Source: Takakia lepidozioides | Taxonomy: Eukaryota > Streptophyta > Takakiopsida > Takakiales > Takakiaceae | DNA length: 64,000 bases | Direction: 5' to 3' | NCBI GenBank assembly: GCA_030704615.1 | Contig: CM060732.1 | Coordinates: forward strand, 8,308,001-8,372,000 | Program-made: the position numbers and the translations under genes | Notes under the pieces: model-generated | Seen by the model: the letters and a program-made list of their open reading frames with translations, nothing else | What the model was told of the DNA's origin: nothing | The model's database searches: none | Shown here: positions 20,973 through 32,540 of the stretch, in pieces | Numbering within the stretch: position 1 is the stretch's first letter | Layout: every line of letters starts with the position of its first letter

Positions 20973-21954
20973 GGAAACTTAGAATACTACGAAGAGTTAT
21001 ACTGACAGTGTCAGCTTCTAAGATACCCAAGTCCACGCCGAAGACTAGGTTGAACTGGCCGTTTTCAAGCATTGCTTCAAATACCTCGTTCATCATTTTG
21101 ATGACCAACAACAGCCGCCTTCCGCCCTCCTGCGTTCACTATCTGCTTCAATCACAGCATACAAACAAGCCAATTCTTTTTGACGAAAAATGGCCAACTT
21201 CAAAACTCGTCTTCAAACAAGATTGCCAAACACTGGTTGTTTACTACGGTTTACTCATTGTCTTCACACGTTGCTCCTTTGGGCATTTCTTAGCATTGGA
21301 ATGCCATACACGAACCTGACTCAGTCGTTCACCAGTTGAACCAAATTCTGACACTCGAGAATGAGCGAGCTGCTACCCTCGTTACTATCTTCTTCTTCTT
21401 CGGCAACTCGCTGGTTCATCATACGTCATTGGTTCATCATACAACAATATTGCTGCCCGCAAGCCGATACAAGACAGTATGAAGTGGCTGTCTATGCATA
21501 CAAGGCCTGCACAAAGTAGTTAATGCCTCCAGGCTGCACTTTCCCAACCTAGGAGTTGCAAGCTGCCTCATCCTTTTGTCACATGCTCACTTGTTACGGT
21601 GCTGAAACTCCATCGATACTGGTCATATGCCATCTGTATGCAGTACCATCACTTCCGTCACAGGGAAATCAGCAGCTAAGCATGTAAACAAACCAATCTT
21701 TCCTTTCAAAATTTCATTTTTCTTTTAACTACAGGTTTCTTCGACACGAGTAATCCCTTCAAGTGCTAATTTTCCAATCTTGCACTCACTCAACTGAGCT
21801 GACATCTGTATGCTTGAACCGTGAAGCTTCATACAAACATAAGTGCTAATAACATGTAGTCTATCTAGACTAGCAGTGCCTAGCACTAAAAGCCTAGACA
21901 TGATCTCTCTCAAGTGATATAAACACTCAAAAATCACTCGTACTTTGTTAAGCC

Positions 21955-22165
21955 CACTGCACCCCAAAGCCTTGGGGAATCCACAGTACACAATGCCATA
22001 GCTAAGCTGCCGGACGTGGTGAGGCTCAACTCGAGAGAGATGAGCCTCACCGCGTCTAACGCGAGGATAACTCCCGCCAGGGCCCATTATTAATTTTGGG
22101 CCCTGGATTGACACTTGGGCAAACTCAAGTGTCAATACAACTCCGAGTGAAAACATACACAAAAC
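21955..22165 (-). repeat. Inverted, diverged copy of the B terminal repeat (left)
   Basis: The minus strand matches much of B (22226-22552): shared landmarks are CTCGAGTTGAGCCTCACC-type sequence and the GGATTGACACTTGGGC segment. It points away from B and is closely matched by 50573-50795. It may be an LTR of an older minus-strand relative or part of a foldback. Confidence 0.6.
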
Positions 22166-22225
22166 CAAACCAATGTTTCACTCATAAAATAAGAATCAAG
22201 CCCACTACACCCCAAGGCTTTGGGG

Positions 22226-22552
22226 TGTCAAGTTATTTTACCATTAGTGTGAAACTAGCTAGGAAATAGCTAGCTTTTACATATTGACATTTGGGATTGG
22301 CCCAAGTGTCAATCCAGGGGTCGAGGCAGATTTAGGCCTTGGAGTGGTTATCTTCACGGCAAGCGAGGGAGGCTCATCTTTCTCGAGTTGAGCCTCACCG
22401 CGCCTAGCTATGGCGCCGTAGTGTGGATTCCCCATGGCGTGGGGTGCACTTGGCTTGACTTGTATTTGAGTGATGATGTTATATATGCATGAGTTTATGC
22501 TTCAGTTTTGTGAGCTCGCATGAGCTTGTGCTTGTATTCTTCTTCTTTATCA
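22226..22552 (+). repeat. Terminal repeat B, left copy (candidate 5' LTR of G2)
   Basis: 327 bp, starting TGTCAAGTTATTTTACCA and ending TTTATCA (TG...CA). The right copy at 50056-50382 has the same length and close sequence. The sequences diverge abruptly on both sides, which defines the ends. Confidence 0.75.
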
Positions 22553-23273
22553 CTCGAGAAAGATGAGCTCGTATCTGTAAGTGCCAGATACGAGTTAGTT
22601 GTAACACTTGTGGTTTTTGCTTGAGAATGAGAGAAACTAGGTTGTTATGCAAGGACACCGTGGAGCTCTTGGTTGTTAGAAGCGGAGGCGATGTGGGTTA
22701 TGAGGTGGTAGACCTTGGCATTCGATCTTCAGCTTTAGAGATGAAAGCACCATGCTGCAGGTAATTTCAGAACACCTTGATGGTTTCAGATTATGTACAT
22801 GCATGAGCAAGCACGATTGGGAAGAGGACCAGTCAAGAGCAGGTTATAGTGGCGTTGGTGGCAAAGCTGAGAACTGGACTTGGGAATGCGAGCTTTCATT
22901 GTGTGAAGGATTGCAAGACCAAGCGAAAGGGCCGATTTGGCTTGGGGCAAATCAGTGCACTTTGTGGAGTATGTTGAGATTGGGTTTCAATCTCGAGCTT
23001 CAGCATTGAGAGGGCTCTTGTCAAAGCAAGAGCAGGGCTGGAACAGGAGCTAAGAGGTGTGGCAAGGCCATGGAATCTGCACCTAGGGTTTCAGAGCTTG
23101 GAAGAAGAGCTCTTGCACCACAAGAGGAGTGTCTTGTGGCTGGAAATAATGTAAGCCTTAGGGTTTCAGGAGCTTGGCAAGGGCTGTGGAGTGCTTAGTC
23201 TTGTCTTAGAGAGCATCAAGGAGCCAAAGAGCCAAGATATGGGGCTGATATTACCTCTTGTATGAAGAGGATG

Positions 23274-23640
23274 CATGTGTGGAGCATGCATGCAGCCCAT
23301 TGAAGCTTCCATCTTCAAGCTTGGAGGGCAAGCAAGGATGAGGGAATGGCTGACTTCTTTTATGTGAGGGCAACCCATGTGTGGAGCATGCTTTCAGCCC
23401 ATTGAAGGCTTGTACTTTCAGGTTTGGGAGTGCAAGAAAGGAAGGAAGGGGGCTGGTTTCCCTGTAGGGCATGTGTGGAGCATGCTTCCAGCCCGCTGAA
23501 GCTTGTATTTTCAGGTTGGTGGGTGCAAGAAAGGAAGCAAATGGGCTGATTCTCTTGTGGTGAGAGTGGGGCATGTGTGGAGCATGCCTTCAGTCCATTG
23601 GGCTTTTGTTTTCAAGCTTTAGAGAGCTAGAATGGAAGGG
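23274..23640. repeat. Tandem array, four units of ~94-102 bp
   Basis: Units begin with CATGTGTGGAGCATGC at 23274, 23376, 23470 and 23572. Each continues with a CAGCCCATTGAAGCTTG-type block and ends with a GGAAGG-type block. Divergence between units is moderate. Confidence 0.85.
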
Positions 23641-24089
23641 CTAGGGCTGGTTCCCACTTGGGTGAAAGAAAAGCACTTTGTAGTGCATATGTGAGATGGG
23701 GTTTCAACCTCAAGCCTAGATAGAGCATGGCTCTTGAAGTGGCAGGTGTAGGGGGCTGGAATAGGCTCTAAGACAGATGCTATGGCCAAGGAAAATGCTT
23801 GAATGCATGCTCACAAGGGCTGGAAACCAGCAAGGCTTGGTTGTTTGCCATTGAGTTTAGTGGCATGTTTGGGGAGTCTAAGTGAGAAAGAAGGCTTGGT
23901 TTGTGGCAACCATCTTCCTTATGGCTTAGGGCTACTATTGGTGGTGTGTGGGAGCCAAAAGAGCAAGAATACCTTGTTGATTTCTTCATAGCCGCCATAG
24001 CTCGGTGCAAAGGAGCCTAGAGTCCAAGAGACACAAACCCTAGCTTGGTATGGCTAAACCCTTGGAGAAATGGCTAAACTGCCATGAGT

Positions 24090-24483
24090 GGCCATGGATG
24101 GGGCTGTGACGGGCTGTGGCATGTAGGGCCGTGATCCTGTGACCTGTGTAGGGCTGTGATGGGCTGTGATAGGTGGCCTGTGGGGCTGTGACGGGTTGTG
24201 ACAAGCTGTGATGGGCTGTGCCCTATGGCATGTGGGGTTGTGACAGGCTGTGATGGGCTGTGAGGGGCTGTGATAGGCTGTGCCCTGTGGCCTATGGGGT
24301 TGTGACCCCTGTGACCTTTGTAGGGTTGTGACAGACTGTGACAAGCTGTGACCTGTGGTTTTTGGGGCTGTGACAGGCTCTGGCTTGTGTGGGGCTGTGA
24401 CGGTTGTGACCAGTGATCTGTGTGGGCCTGTGCTGGTCTGTGGTGGCCCGTGTTGACCTGTGGACGGCCTGTGCTGACTCGTC
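24090..24483. repeat. Degenerate decamer array, GGGCTGTGAC type
   Basis: Roughly 390 bp built from variants of GGGCTGTGAC and GGCCTGTG, such as GGGCTGTGACGGGCTGTGGC at 24099. It lies in the G2 leader. Confidence 0.85.
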
Positions 24484-26635
24484 GAGGCACTGGTGGACTG
24501 CCTAAGGACTGGCATGTGGTCTTGAAGGCCGAATTTTGAAGCTCGTGGAGGGCGGTTTGAGGAGTATCTTCATGATATTCCCATGGTCATGCAAGTGAGG
24601 GAAGAGATGAGAAAAATAGTGTTGGGATTAGGGCATGCTGGGGTTAGGCATTGCTTTAGCTTCTCTTCCTCGTAGTTTTCCACCTCTCATTAGGCCAAGA
24701 CCTTTCCGTAGATGGAGGCAAGAGTCAGTCCGGGTTTGGGCTGGGGTGTCCTTGCAGAAGCAACACCATGGAGTTGTTTTTGGTGTGGGGGAGTTGTCGT
24801 TCTGATTTCTTGTGTTTGAATCCCCTCCATACCTGCATGCTTGACTATGCGCCATGTTAGTTTTGTGTGAGCGCTTGTTTTTATAGGTGATTGGTCCGGA
24901 TTTGATCACCGGCCAGTCCTAGAGCATGCTGTCGATGGTGAGGCTGGGGTGATGACCAGTCAGACCATCATTGTTTCTCATGTGGTGAGGTTGGAGGTGA
25001 TGACCAGCCAACCATAGGAGTGCTTGCGGTGGATGCAGGTGCAGGTATAGGCTATGTTAGGAACCTAATATTCCAAACCATAAGCCGCAATAGGTTCTCT
25101 ACCCGGTTACCTTGTGGAGAGGGGTTTAGGGACATGTTTCTGACCGGTTGAGTGACAGTTTGTCAACACGGAGGTGCCACTAGTTGTTGGGGACAGTGCC
25201 GGTTCGAGCACTAGCGATACTAGTGGGTACACGAGACGAGGTGTGCGGTTTAGGCCACCTTCACCTCCTGTGTTTTCTACGGAAGGTTCTGATTCGAATT
25301 GTGAATCAGGAGGACTCACACCGGCGGTGCAAGTTGTTTCCTTGCCATTGTTGTGGGACACAATGGAGGAGATGTATGGAGCTACCAAGGGGCCACGAAG
25401 GTACTCTGGGGCGGTGGGCACCATCGAGTTGGATGATTTTATCTAAGAGTTTGATAGTTGGTGTGATTTGCAGCAAATGCGCAATCCACAACTATTTACG
25501 CCTTTCATGGCATGGAAGGGGCTGTTTCAGCACCCTGAGGGGCCGCCTATGGATGATTACCATGAGTTCAGGCGGGGGCATGAGGTTGAGATCGAGGAGT
25601 GGAGGATGTACTGGTCACCCGACTATGTCTCCATCTTTAAGGGCACTAGAGTCACGAGGGCAGTGACTACACCTGCCGCTGCACCGACAGCTTCAGCAAG
25701 CAGTAGTGGGACTAGTGGGACTAGTGGTACCGTAGCTACGACGTCCACCCAAGCCACTACCGCACCAGCACCAGTACCCGTGCCTGCCTTCAACCCTGTT
25801 GTGGAGTTCTTCGAAGAGTTGAGAAGGAACTACCAAGGGGTGAGGACAGAGAAGTTGCAGAGCTTGCAAGAGTTACAATGGAAGCCGACTGAGAGCTTGA
25901 GGGAGGCTTTCACTCGCATGAGGCGCTTGATAAATGTAACCCAAGGGGTTACGGAAGCTCAGGTAGTCCAATTCTGGTATAGGATATTGGACAAGGAGCT
26001 GAGGAGATGGGTACGGGATGCAATTCTCCTACAAGCGGCCCAACCCACCTTAGCAAATGTGTTTTTGCTGGTAGAGCGGATAGAGCTCAACATGGTGGAG
26101 GAACGAGTGGTCATGGTGGGATTTGCTAAGGAGACACCACGGGGTAGTGGTGCTCCTAGCCAACCACTACCTCAACGTGCTCAAGGCAACAAGGGGGCCC
26201 AGGTGAAGCCCAGGGAAGGACAGAGAGGACCTCAGATGCAGGGGTCTCTCCCTTCATTTGCAGGCCAACAACGGGCAGAGGTGGTGTGTTGGACATGTGG
26301 AGGACCCCATGTCAAGAAGGATTGCCTAGAGGGAGGCAAAGGGCTGGCATATGCACAGCCTGCATAGTTGCAGCGTGGGCATTGTGGCAAGCACGGGCAT
26401 GGAGAGGCCCAGTGTTATGGTTTGCATCCTGAGTTGCGCCCAGGCCAATTCCAATGGAACAATGGTGGCCGGGGGCGAGGTGGGGCAACCCAGAGAGGAC
26501 GAGGTGGCCAGGCACGAGGTGTAGGCCAAGGGCAAGCTCAATATGGCCAAGGACGCAGAGGTCAGGGTGTTGACCAAGGCATGACCAACCGGCTTCAGCA
26601 GCTAGAGCAGAGGCTCGCGACGTGGCGTTCACTCC

Positions 26636-26702
26636 AGGTGACGTGGCGTGAGCGCTGCTGCGCTCACACGCTCACGCCACCAGGCTCACGCCGAGGCATC
26701 CC
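26636..26702. repeat. Short palindromic dispersed repeat (GGCGTGAGC family), copy 2, inside G2 gag
   Basis: Contains GGCGTGAGCGCTGCTGCGCT and then GCTCACGCC, so it can fold back. It matches the reverse complement of 14990-15060. GACGTGGCGT occurs at about 26619 and again at 26640, a possible duplication at its edge. It disrupts the gag frame. Confidence 0.5.
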
Positions 26703-27135
26703 TGCCGGCTCCAAGGCCGGATGGTCCACCTCCTGCTCCTGAGGGAGGAGATATGGGAGGCATGGGATTCATGTGCGGAGCAGTACTACCACTAGTTCAA
26801 GTGGAGTCTGCTGCAGCCGTGACTCGAGGACAAGCACGAGTTCTTGAGCCACGAGGTGCAGAGGTGGAATTGGATCCACAGCGTGGGGAGGCAAGCCGTC
26901 AGGCTAGGCTTCCTCAGTCATTCACATTGGCGGAGACAGTGTCGACGCCATCCATGGCACCTAGTTCTCGCCTTACTGTTACCGAGGCGGAGGTTACTAT
27001 GCCATTGGGGAGAGCTACACGGGTAGCACCACTACCTAGTGTTGCCAAGGCTACGGCAGCTAGTGTGCTGCTGGGAGCGGCCACATCTGTGTGCCAGGCT
27101 CCATTGTTCTCGGCTACCATGATTGCGACGCCGGG

Positions 27136-27143
27136 GGTAAGAC
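27136..27143. repeat. T1 target-site duplication, left copy
   Basis: GGTAAGAC, identical to 44209-44216. Both copies fall in the same reading frame of G2 (gag side reads TPGVRP; pol side resumes GVRPAEVF), which proves that T1 inserted into a continuous G2 frame. Confidence 0.9.
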
Positions 27144-27277
27144 CCCGGGGGGTGCACTCCTCTTTAAATGTACCAGCCACGTGCATGCACAGGAGGGGGT
27201 ATTTTAAACCCCCCCATGTACAACACTATACATACAGAGGGGGGTTTAAAACACCTTAAATATAATTTTACAGGAGG

Positions 27278-28002
27278 TGTCACGGCCCTTTGCCTTGAGG
27301 GCAAGGAGGTCGGGACACAAGAGGGGCTGCCCCTGTGGTGGGGGCAGTAGCAGCAATAGGTACGAGGGCTGAAGCACCCTTGAGTGCCCAAGGCACTCAA
27401 GGAGGCGGAGGCGCTCACTAGGTGGAGCCCCGCACACCGGGTTGCGGTGGGGGTGGCTCCACAAGGGGTGGTGGTAGCTTAGCGGGACTTAGTGGGGGTG
27501 GCATAGGACTCACCATGGGGTGGAGACCTCGAGGTGGGAGTCGTGGGGAGTCTTGGGACTCATCACGGTCCATTGGGGCCGCGGTGAGTGGGCCAAGACT
27601 CACCGCGACTCACCACCGGGAATCGAGGGTCTTCGTGGTGGTTCGCCATAAAATGGCATGGCTGGTTGTGAAACCCCCGCGGACAGCTACAGAAGTATAT
27701 ATAGGGAGTAGTAACCCCGAGAACGGTGTAAGCCCGTTGGTGACCAAAACTAATGAGTAAGCGAGCGAGCCAGAAAGCGACCAAAGAGTGGGGAGCTGTT
27801 CCGGACTGCCATCTACCAAAGGGAATTCTCCTAGTCCCAATTAGGTGGAGGGTTTTAGAGGGAAGCAAAGGGGGACCGTTATGTCCCGGTGAGCAGCCGA
27901 AGCTCCAAGTTGGCCCGGGCGGCTAGGTTGGGAGTCAGGCGCGCGCATCAAAGCGAGTAACTATGACTTGAAGGGGAGCTTACCGAAGTGAGGTGCGCGA
28001 CA
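27278..28002 (+). repeat. 5' LTR of G1
   Basis: 725 bp, TGTCACGGCCC ... GCGCGACA. It holds a TATATATA stretch near 27697 that could serve as a core promoter. Against the 3' LTR I count roughly a dozen differences, mostly C/T and G/A, about 2%. Confidence 0.95.
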
Positions 28003-28004
28003 CT

Positions 28005-28016
28005 TGGTATCAGAGC
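28005..28016 (+). other. Primer-binding site of G1 (initiator Met-tRNA)
   Basis: TGGTATCAGAGC two bases after the LTR end, complementary to the 3' end of initiator tRNA-Met. Confidence 0.93.
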
Positions 28017-28057
28017 TTAGAGTTCAGTACGCGATCGTCCTTGGGATTGGCCTCATC

Positions 28058-30646
28058 ATGGGGTTGGGCAAGCCGAAGCGAAAGCGGAACGGCCCAAAAG
28101 ATGATGATCCCGGTGAGCCCGATGGGGGCGACGTGTCACCGAGGCGGCCGTTTGAGGAAGCGATGCATGTTTCCGGAAACGAGGCCGCTCAAGAGCGGGA
28201 GGAATCCGAGGAGTCGGAGCCCAAGGAATCCTTGAGAGCTCCGACAAACCAAGAGATGCCTCCCATGTCGGCAGCCTTTTGGGAAGGGTTGTTGGCGCAG
28301 TTTGGCAGGACGTTGAAAGATGTGTTGAAGGCGGCTAATGCCACTTCCACTAAGGCAAAGTTTAAGGTGAAGCCTAAGGAACCCGGCACCTTCGAGGGCG
28401 TCCGAAATCAGAAGGCACTCAACACCTGGCTCTTGGAGCTAGAGCAGTACTTCCGGGCGGCCAAGTTGAGTGACGAGGATCGGGTGGAAGTGGCTCCCAC
28501 CTATTTGAGGGGCTATGCTCAACAATGGTGGCAGAAACGCCTTCACGACCGAGGTCCAAGTCCGGAAACCTTGAACTGGAGTGGGTTCAAGGAATTGATG
28601 AAGAGACAGTTTGTGCCCCTCAACGCGTCCTGGCTTGCCCGGGACAAGATGAGGAATTTGAAGCAAACAGATGACATTCGGGGGTATGTCCAGGCTTTCA
28701 ATGTGCTGTTGCTCGAAGTCGCGGACATGGCAGAACCAGAAATGGTCTTCAACTTTGTGGCGGGACTGGCCCCATGGGCCAGGCGGAAGTTGGAGGAGAA
28801 GCCACCCAAGACTTTGAACGAGGCTATTGAGAGGGCTGAATGTTTCTCAGATGTCCCTAGTGGTGAAAGACAAGGTCGTACGGAGCTGAACCACAAGAAG
28901 ATTCGGCGGGAAGGTGACTCCTTCCGACCGGAAAAGAAGTGGGATAGGCCACGCGGCGAAAATGGCACGTGGAAATCGAAGGGAGGGCCTTCACACGTCA
29001 AGGCGGCACTCGGTGCTTCGAAAGGAAAAGCGAAGAAGTGCACGAAGCCCCGGCAATTGAACATGACTCGGGCGACCACGGAGCTGTCGGAAGATACCAT
29101 CAGTCGCTTGGTGGAAGCGGTGGTCGCTAGGACTTGCAAGGTAGGCAAATTTTCTTGTGAGTTGTATCAGGAAACTGGCGCCTTACGAAAAGGGAGTCAG
29201 TTATTGTTCGTGGATGGGATGATATCCGGAACTAATGTGTCGTTGTTGGTGGACATAGGAGCGTCGCACTCCTTCATGACACCGGCAACGGCACAAAAGC
29301 TGGGACTCCCGACAAGTGACGTGGGGGCCTCTATTGAGGTGCGTTCTGCCAAAGGAGAACCACAGTTGGCGACAAGGTTGGCGATTGATGTTCCTCTTCA
29401 ACTGGGGAGTTGGGAGGGACGTGAGAACTTCACCATCTGCGAGATTGATGGAGTGGATCTCATTTTGGGGATGACCTTTTTGAGCAAATCCGGAGCGGTC
29501 ATAGATGGCCGCAAGAGAGTAGTCACGCTGCCATGTGGGAATGGTGGCGAGGTTTTACGAGTGTCTGAAACGCCCAAATCCGTGGGAGGGCGAATAAACC
29601 TTCTGTCAGCAAAGGAGTGGGCCGTGGAGCAGACACACGAGCCCCAGTTTGTGCTTTACATTAGAGAAGTGAAAGGAGAAGGTGATGGGGAGCCGAGCCC
29701 AGATTGGATCAAGGGGATTTTGGAGAAATACCAGGATGTGATGCCGGAGGATTTACCAAGCGGCTTGCCACAGCGAAGAGGAGTTGACCACAAGATTGAG
29801 GTGATACCGAGATCGGAACCGCCTGCCAAGGCGCCCTACCGGTTGAGCCACAGAGAGTTGGTCGAGCTGAAGACTCAGCTCAAGGATCTAATGTCAAAGG
29901 GGTACATCCGGCCGAGTAAGTCACCTTACGGAGCCCTGGTGCTATTTGCAGACAAGAAGGATGGGACGCTGCGGATGTGTGTCGATTACAGGGCTCTGAA
30001 TAAGGTGACTATCAGAAACCGGTACCCTTTGCCAAGAATCGACGACCTCTTCAATCGGTTGGCAGGAGCGAAGTATTTCAGCCGGATCGACTTGCACTCC
30101 GGCTATCACCAAATTCGGGTGGCGGAAGGAGATGAGGAGAAGACCGCGTGCAGGACAAGGTATGGTTCATATGAGTTCTTGGTGATGCCTTTTGGGCTCA
30201 CCAATGCACCAGCGACATTTAGCACGCTGATGAACAGCCTTTTTCAGGAGTGGTTGGATGACTTTGTGATCGTGTACATCGACGACATCTTGGTGTACTT
30301 GAAAACAAAGGAGGAGCACCTGGAGCACCTCAAAAGGGTGTTCCAAAAATTGCGAGAAGGGAAGCTGTATGCCAAAGCTTCAAAGTGCGAATTCGGGGTC
30401 ACGAAAGTAGAGTTATTGGGGCATGTGATTACACAGGATGGGATCAAAATGGATGACAGAAAGGTGAGGGCGATCTTGGACTGGGAGCCTTCGACTTCGG
30501 TCCCGGGAGTGCGATCCTTCCTAGGACTCGCCTCCTATTACCGGAAGTATGTGAGAAATTTTGCCAAGATTGCGGGGCCGCTGTCAGACCTTCTGTGTAA
30601 ATCTAAAGTCTGGGCATGGAACATTTTGTGGCCAAGCTTTTGCTGA
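28058..30646 (+). pseudogene. Gag-pol of G1, first part: gag, protease, reverse transcriptase
   Basis: The ATG at 28058 opens a single frame of 862 codons. Gag core: [16 protein letters not shown] and YAQQWW near 28410-28530. The zinc knuckle seen in copy 1 is deleted here; [13 protein letters not shown] near 29013 marks the junction. The aspartic protease site reads [11 protein letters not shown] (29246-29278), where D-T/S-G is expected. Reverse transcriptase follows with [13 protein letters not shown]-like entry, [33 protein letters not shown] and catalytic YIDD at 30275-30286. The frame ends at a TGA (30644-30646) about 25 bp after the homologous text has shifted to the next frame, so one base was lost or gained near 30618. 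Gag and pol share one ORF, as in many plant chromoviruses. Confidence 0.9.
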
Positions 30647-32540
30647 ATTGAAGCAGCGGATGGCGGAAGCTCCAGTCTTGAAAATCCCGGAGTTCGATCG
30701 TCCATTTGAGATTTATACAGATGCGTCGGACTTCGCGATTGGGGGAGTACTTATGCAAGATGGACGTCCAGTGGCTTACGAAAGTAAGAAACTGAATGAA
30801 GTGGAGCGACGGTGGCCGACGCACGAAAAAGAGATGAAGGCGGTGGTGCATTGCCTTGAGCTTTGGCGCCACTATGTTGGTTCCAACCCAGTGAAGGTGT
30901 TCACGGACAATGTCACAGTGAAGTATTTTGCCACGCAGCCCAAGTTGTCCCCAAAACAACTTAGGTGGCAAGATACTTTGGCGGTGTTCGACGTGGATAT
31001 CCAGTACAAACCGGGACGGGACAATGTGGTGGCCGATGCTTTAAGTAGAAAGCAGCAGCTTTTGTTGGTGTACAAGGGCGAGACGGCGCTCCAAAGGAAG
31101 ATCCGGAAGGCTTGCCGGAAAGATGAGCTGGCAAAGTCCGTGATGCAGGACTTGAGAATGGGGGTTAAATCGCAGTTTCACTTGCAAAATGGGCTGCTCC
31201 GATATAAGCAAAAGCGTCTCTACGTGCCGAAGGGAGGGATCAGAGATAGCCTCTTGAGAGAATGCCATGATAGCCCGCTTGCGGGCCACGGCGGAGCCAA
31301 GCGCACTGCGGCACTCCTGAAGAAAGAGTATTTCTGGCCCAAACTGAGGGAGGAGGCAGAGGAGTATGTCAAGACATGCACCACATGCCAACAAAACCGG
31401 AGCGAGTACAAAAAGCAAGCGGGGCAGTTACAACCCTTGCCGATTCCAGAGGGGACTTGGGAAAGCGTCTCGATGGATTTCATGACTGCTATGCCGCTGT
31501 CAAAAGGATTCGATGCAATCATGGTGGTGGTGGATAGGTTCAGTAAAATGGGCCATTTCATCCCCACCAAGGAGACAGCAACGGCGCAGGAGACAGGGCG
31601 ACTTTACTTTGCCCACGTCTTAAAACATCATGGAGTCCCGAAGGATATTGTCTCGGATCGCGATCCAAAGTTTACGAGTAAATTTTGGAGGACACTTTGG
31701 AAGAAGATGGGGACGAGGCTGAAGATGAGCACCGCCTTCCGACCTACGACGGACGGCCAAACGGAAAGAGTGAATTCCGTAGTGAAGCAATTCTTGCGGA
31801 ATTACGTGTCGGCAGACCAATCAGACTGGATGGAACACTTAGACGCGGCAGAGTTCTGTTATAATAATACAGAACACTCCGCAACGGGAGTTTCCCCTTT
31901 CGTATTGGTCTATGGAAAAGCACCTCTGGTGCCGACAAGTTGGGTCGCCCAGGACGTTGAGGAACCGGCAGTAGCGGCAGTATTGGAAGAACGTGAGCGT
32001 TTGTTGAAGCTCGCAAAGTACAACATTGCCAAAGCTAGGAAACAGTATGAAAGGCAGGCAAATCGGAAGCGGAGGGAAGTGAAGTTTGAGGCAGGCACAG
32101 AGGTCTGGTTGAACATCAAGAATTTCCGACTACCTCCGGAAGTGAGTCCAAAGTTCGTACCTCCGTATGCGGGACCCTTTCGCATTCGGAAGGTTATGAA
32201 TGAGGATGTGTATGAATTGGAGCTACCGGCAAACAGCAAGGTGCACCCAGTATTCCATGTCTCCCTTTTGAAGCCTTACTTCAAAGATGAAGCGCGTCCG
32301 AATCGGCATCAAGTGTTGCGTCCGCCACCTATGCTATTGGATCATGAAAATGAACCTGAGTACGAGGTGGAGGCAATACTTAAGTCGAGGAGGTTCAAGA
32401 ACCGAGAAACGGAGTATCTCGTCAAATGGAAGGGCTATCATCATGTGGAGGCATCTTGGGTGCGTGCCTCAGAAATGGGAAACGCATCCGAGGCGGTTGC
32501 AGCGTTCGAAGGGCGACCTCAAAAGCGGAAGAAGCGTTGA
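30619..32540 (+). pseudogene. Pol of G1, second part: RNase H, integrase, chromodomain
   Basis: The open frame extends back to 30561, but homology begins near 30619 ([12 protein letters not shown]). RNase H shows D in IYTDASDFAIGG, E in HEKEMKAV and D in VFTDN. Integrase has the HHCC finger (HDSPLAGH ... CTTCQQ) and DDE residues in SMDFMTAMP, IVSDRDPKF and DGQTERVN. A GPF/RIRK-type module follows. The C-terminus (about 32365-32500) is a chromodomain: YEVEAILKSRR, YLVKWKGY and ASWV. This class is thought to direct integration to marked chromatin. The frame is intact to its TGA, so apart from the upstream frameshift this half could be functional. Confidence 0.92.

Larger units (their letters stand above)
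22553..25173 (+). other. Long leader region of G2 between candidate LTR and gag
   Basis: 2.6 kb without a supportable gene. It is G/T-rich on the plus strand and holds two tandem arrays (separate entries). Short open frames here follow the repeats and look incidental. Confidence 0.5.
25174..27143 (+). pseudogene. Gag of retroelement G2, interrupted
   Basis: The frame at 25174-25446 ends in a TAA, after which the protein continues at about 25447-26367 (EFFEELRRNY, ESLREAFTRMRRLI, FWYRILDKELRRW: gag core), then a TAG at 26365, then 26368-26742. Two Cys/His knuckles are visible: CWTCGGPHVKKDC near 26290 and a CGKHGH...C near 26383. A Ser/Thr/Pro/Ala-rich stretch follows the N-terminal part and a Gly/Arg-rich stretch (RGRGG repeats) follows the knuckles, as in RNA-binding proteins. 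A ~70-bp palindromic insertion near 26640 shifts the frame. The last part (26700-27143) reads up to the T1 insertion point and continues in the same frame at 44217. The true start codon is unclear; the first in-frame ATG is near 25362. Confidence 0.75.

Noticed and set aside
24054-24515. 153-codon minus ORF rich in His, Ser, Gln and Pro
   Set aside because: It is the translation of the GGGCTGTGAC decamer array.
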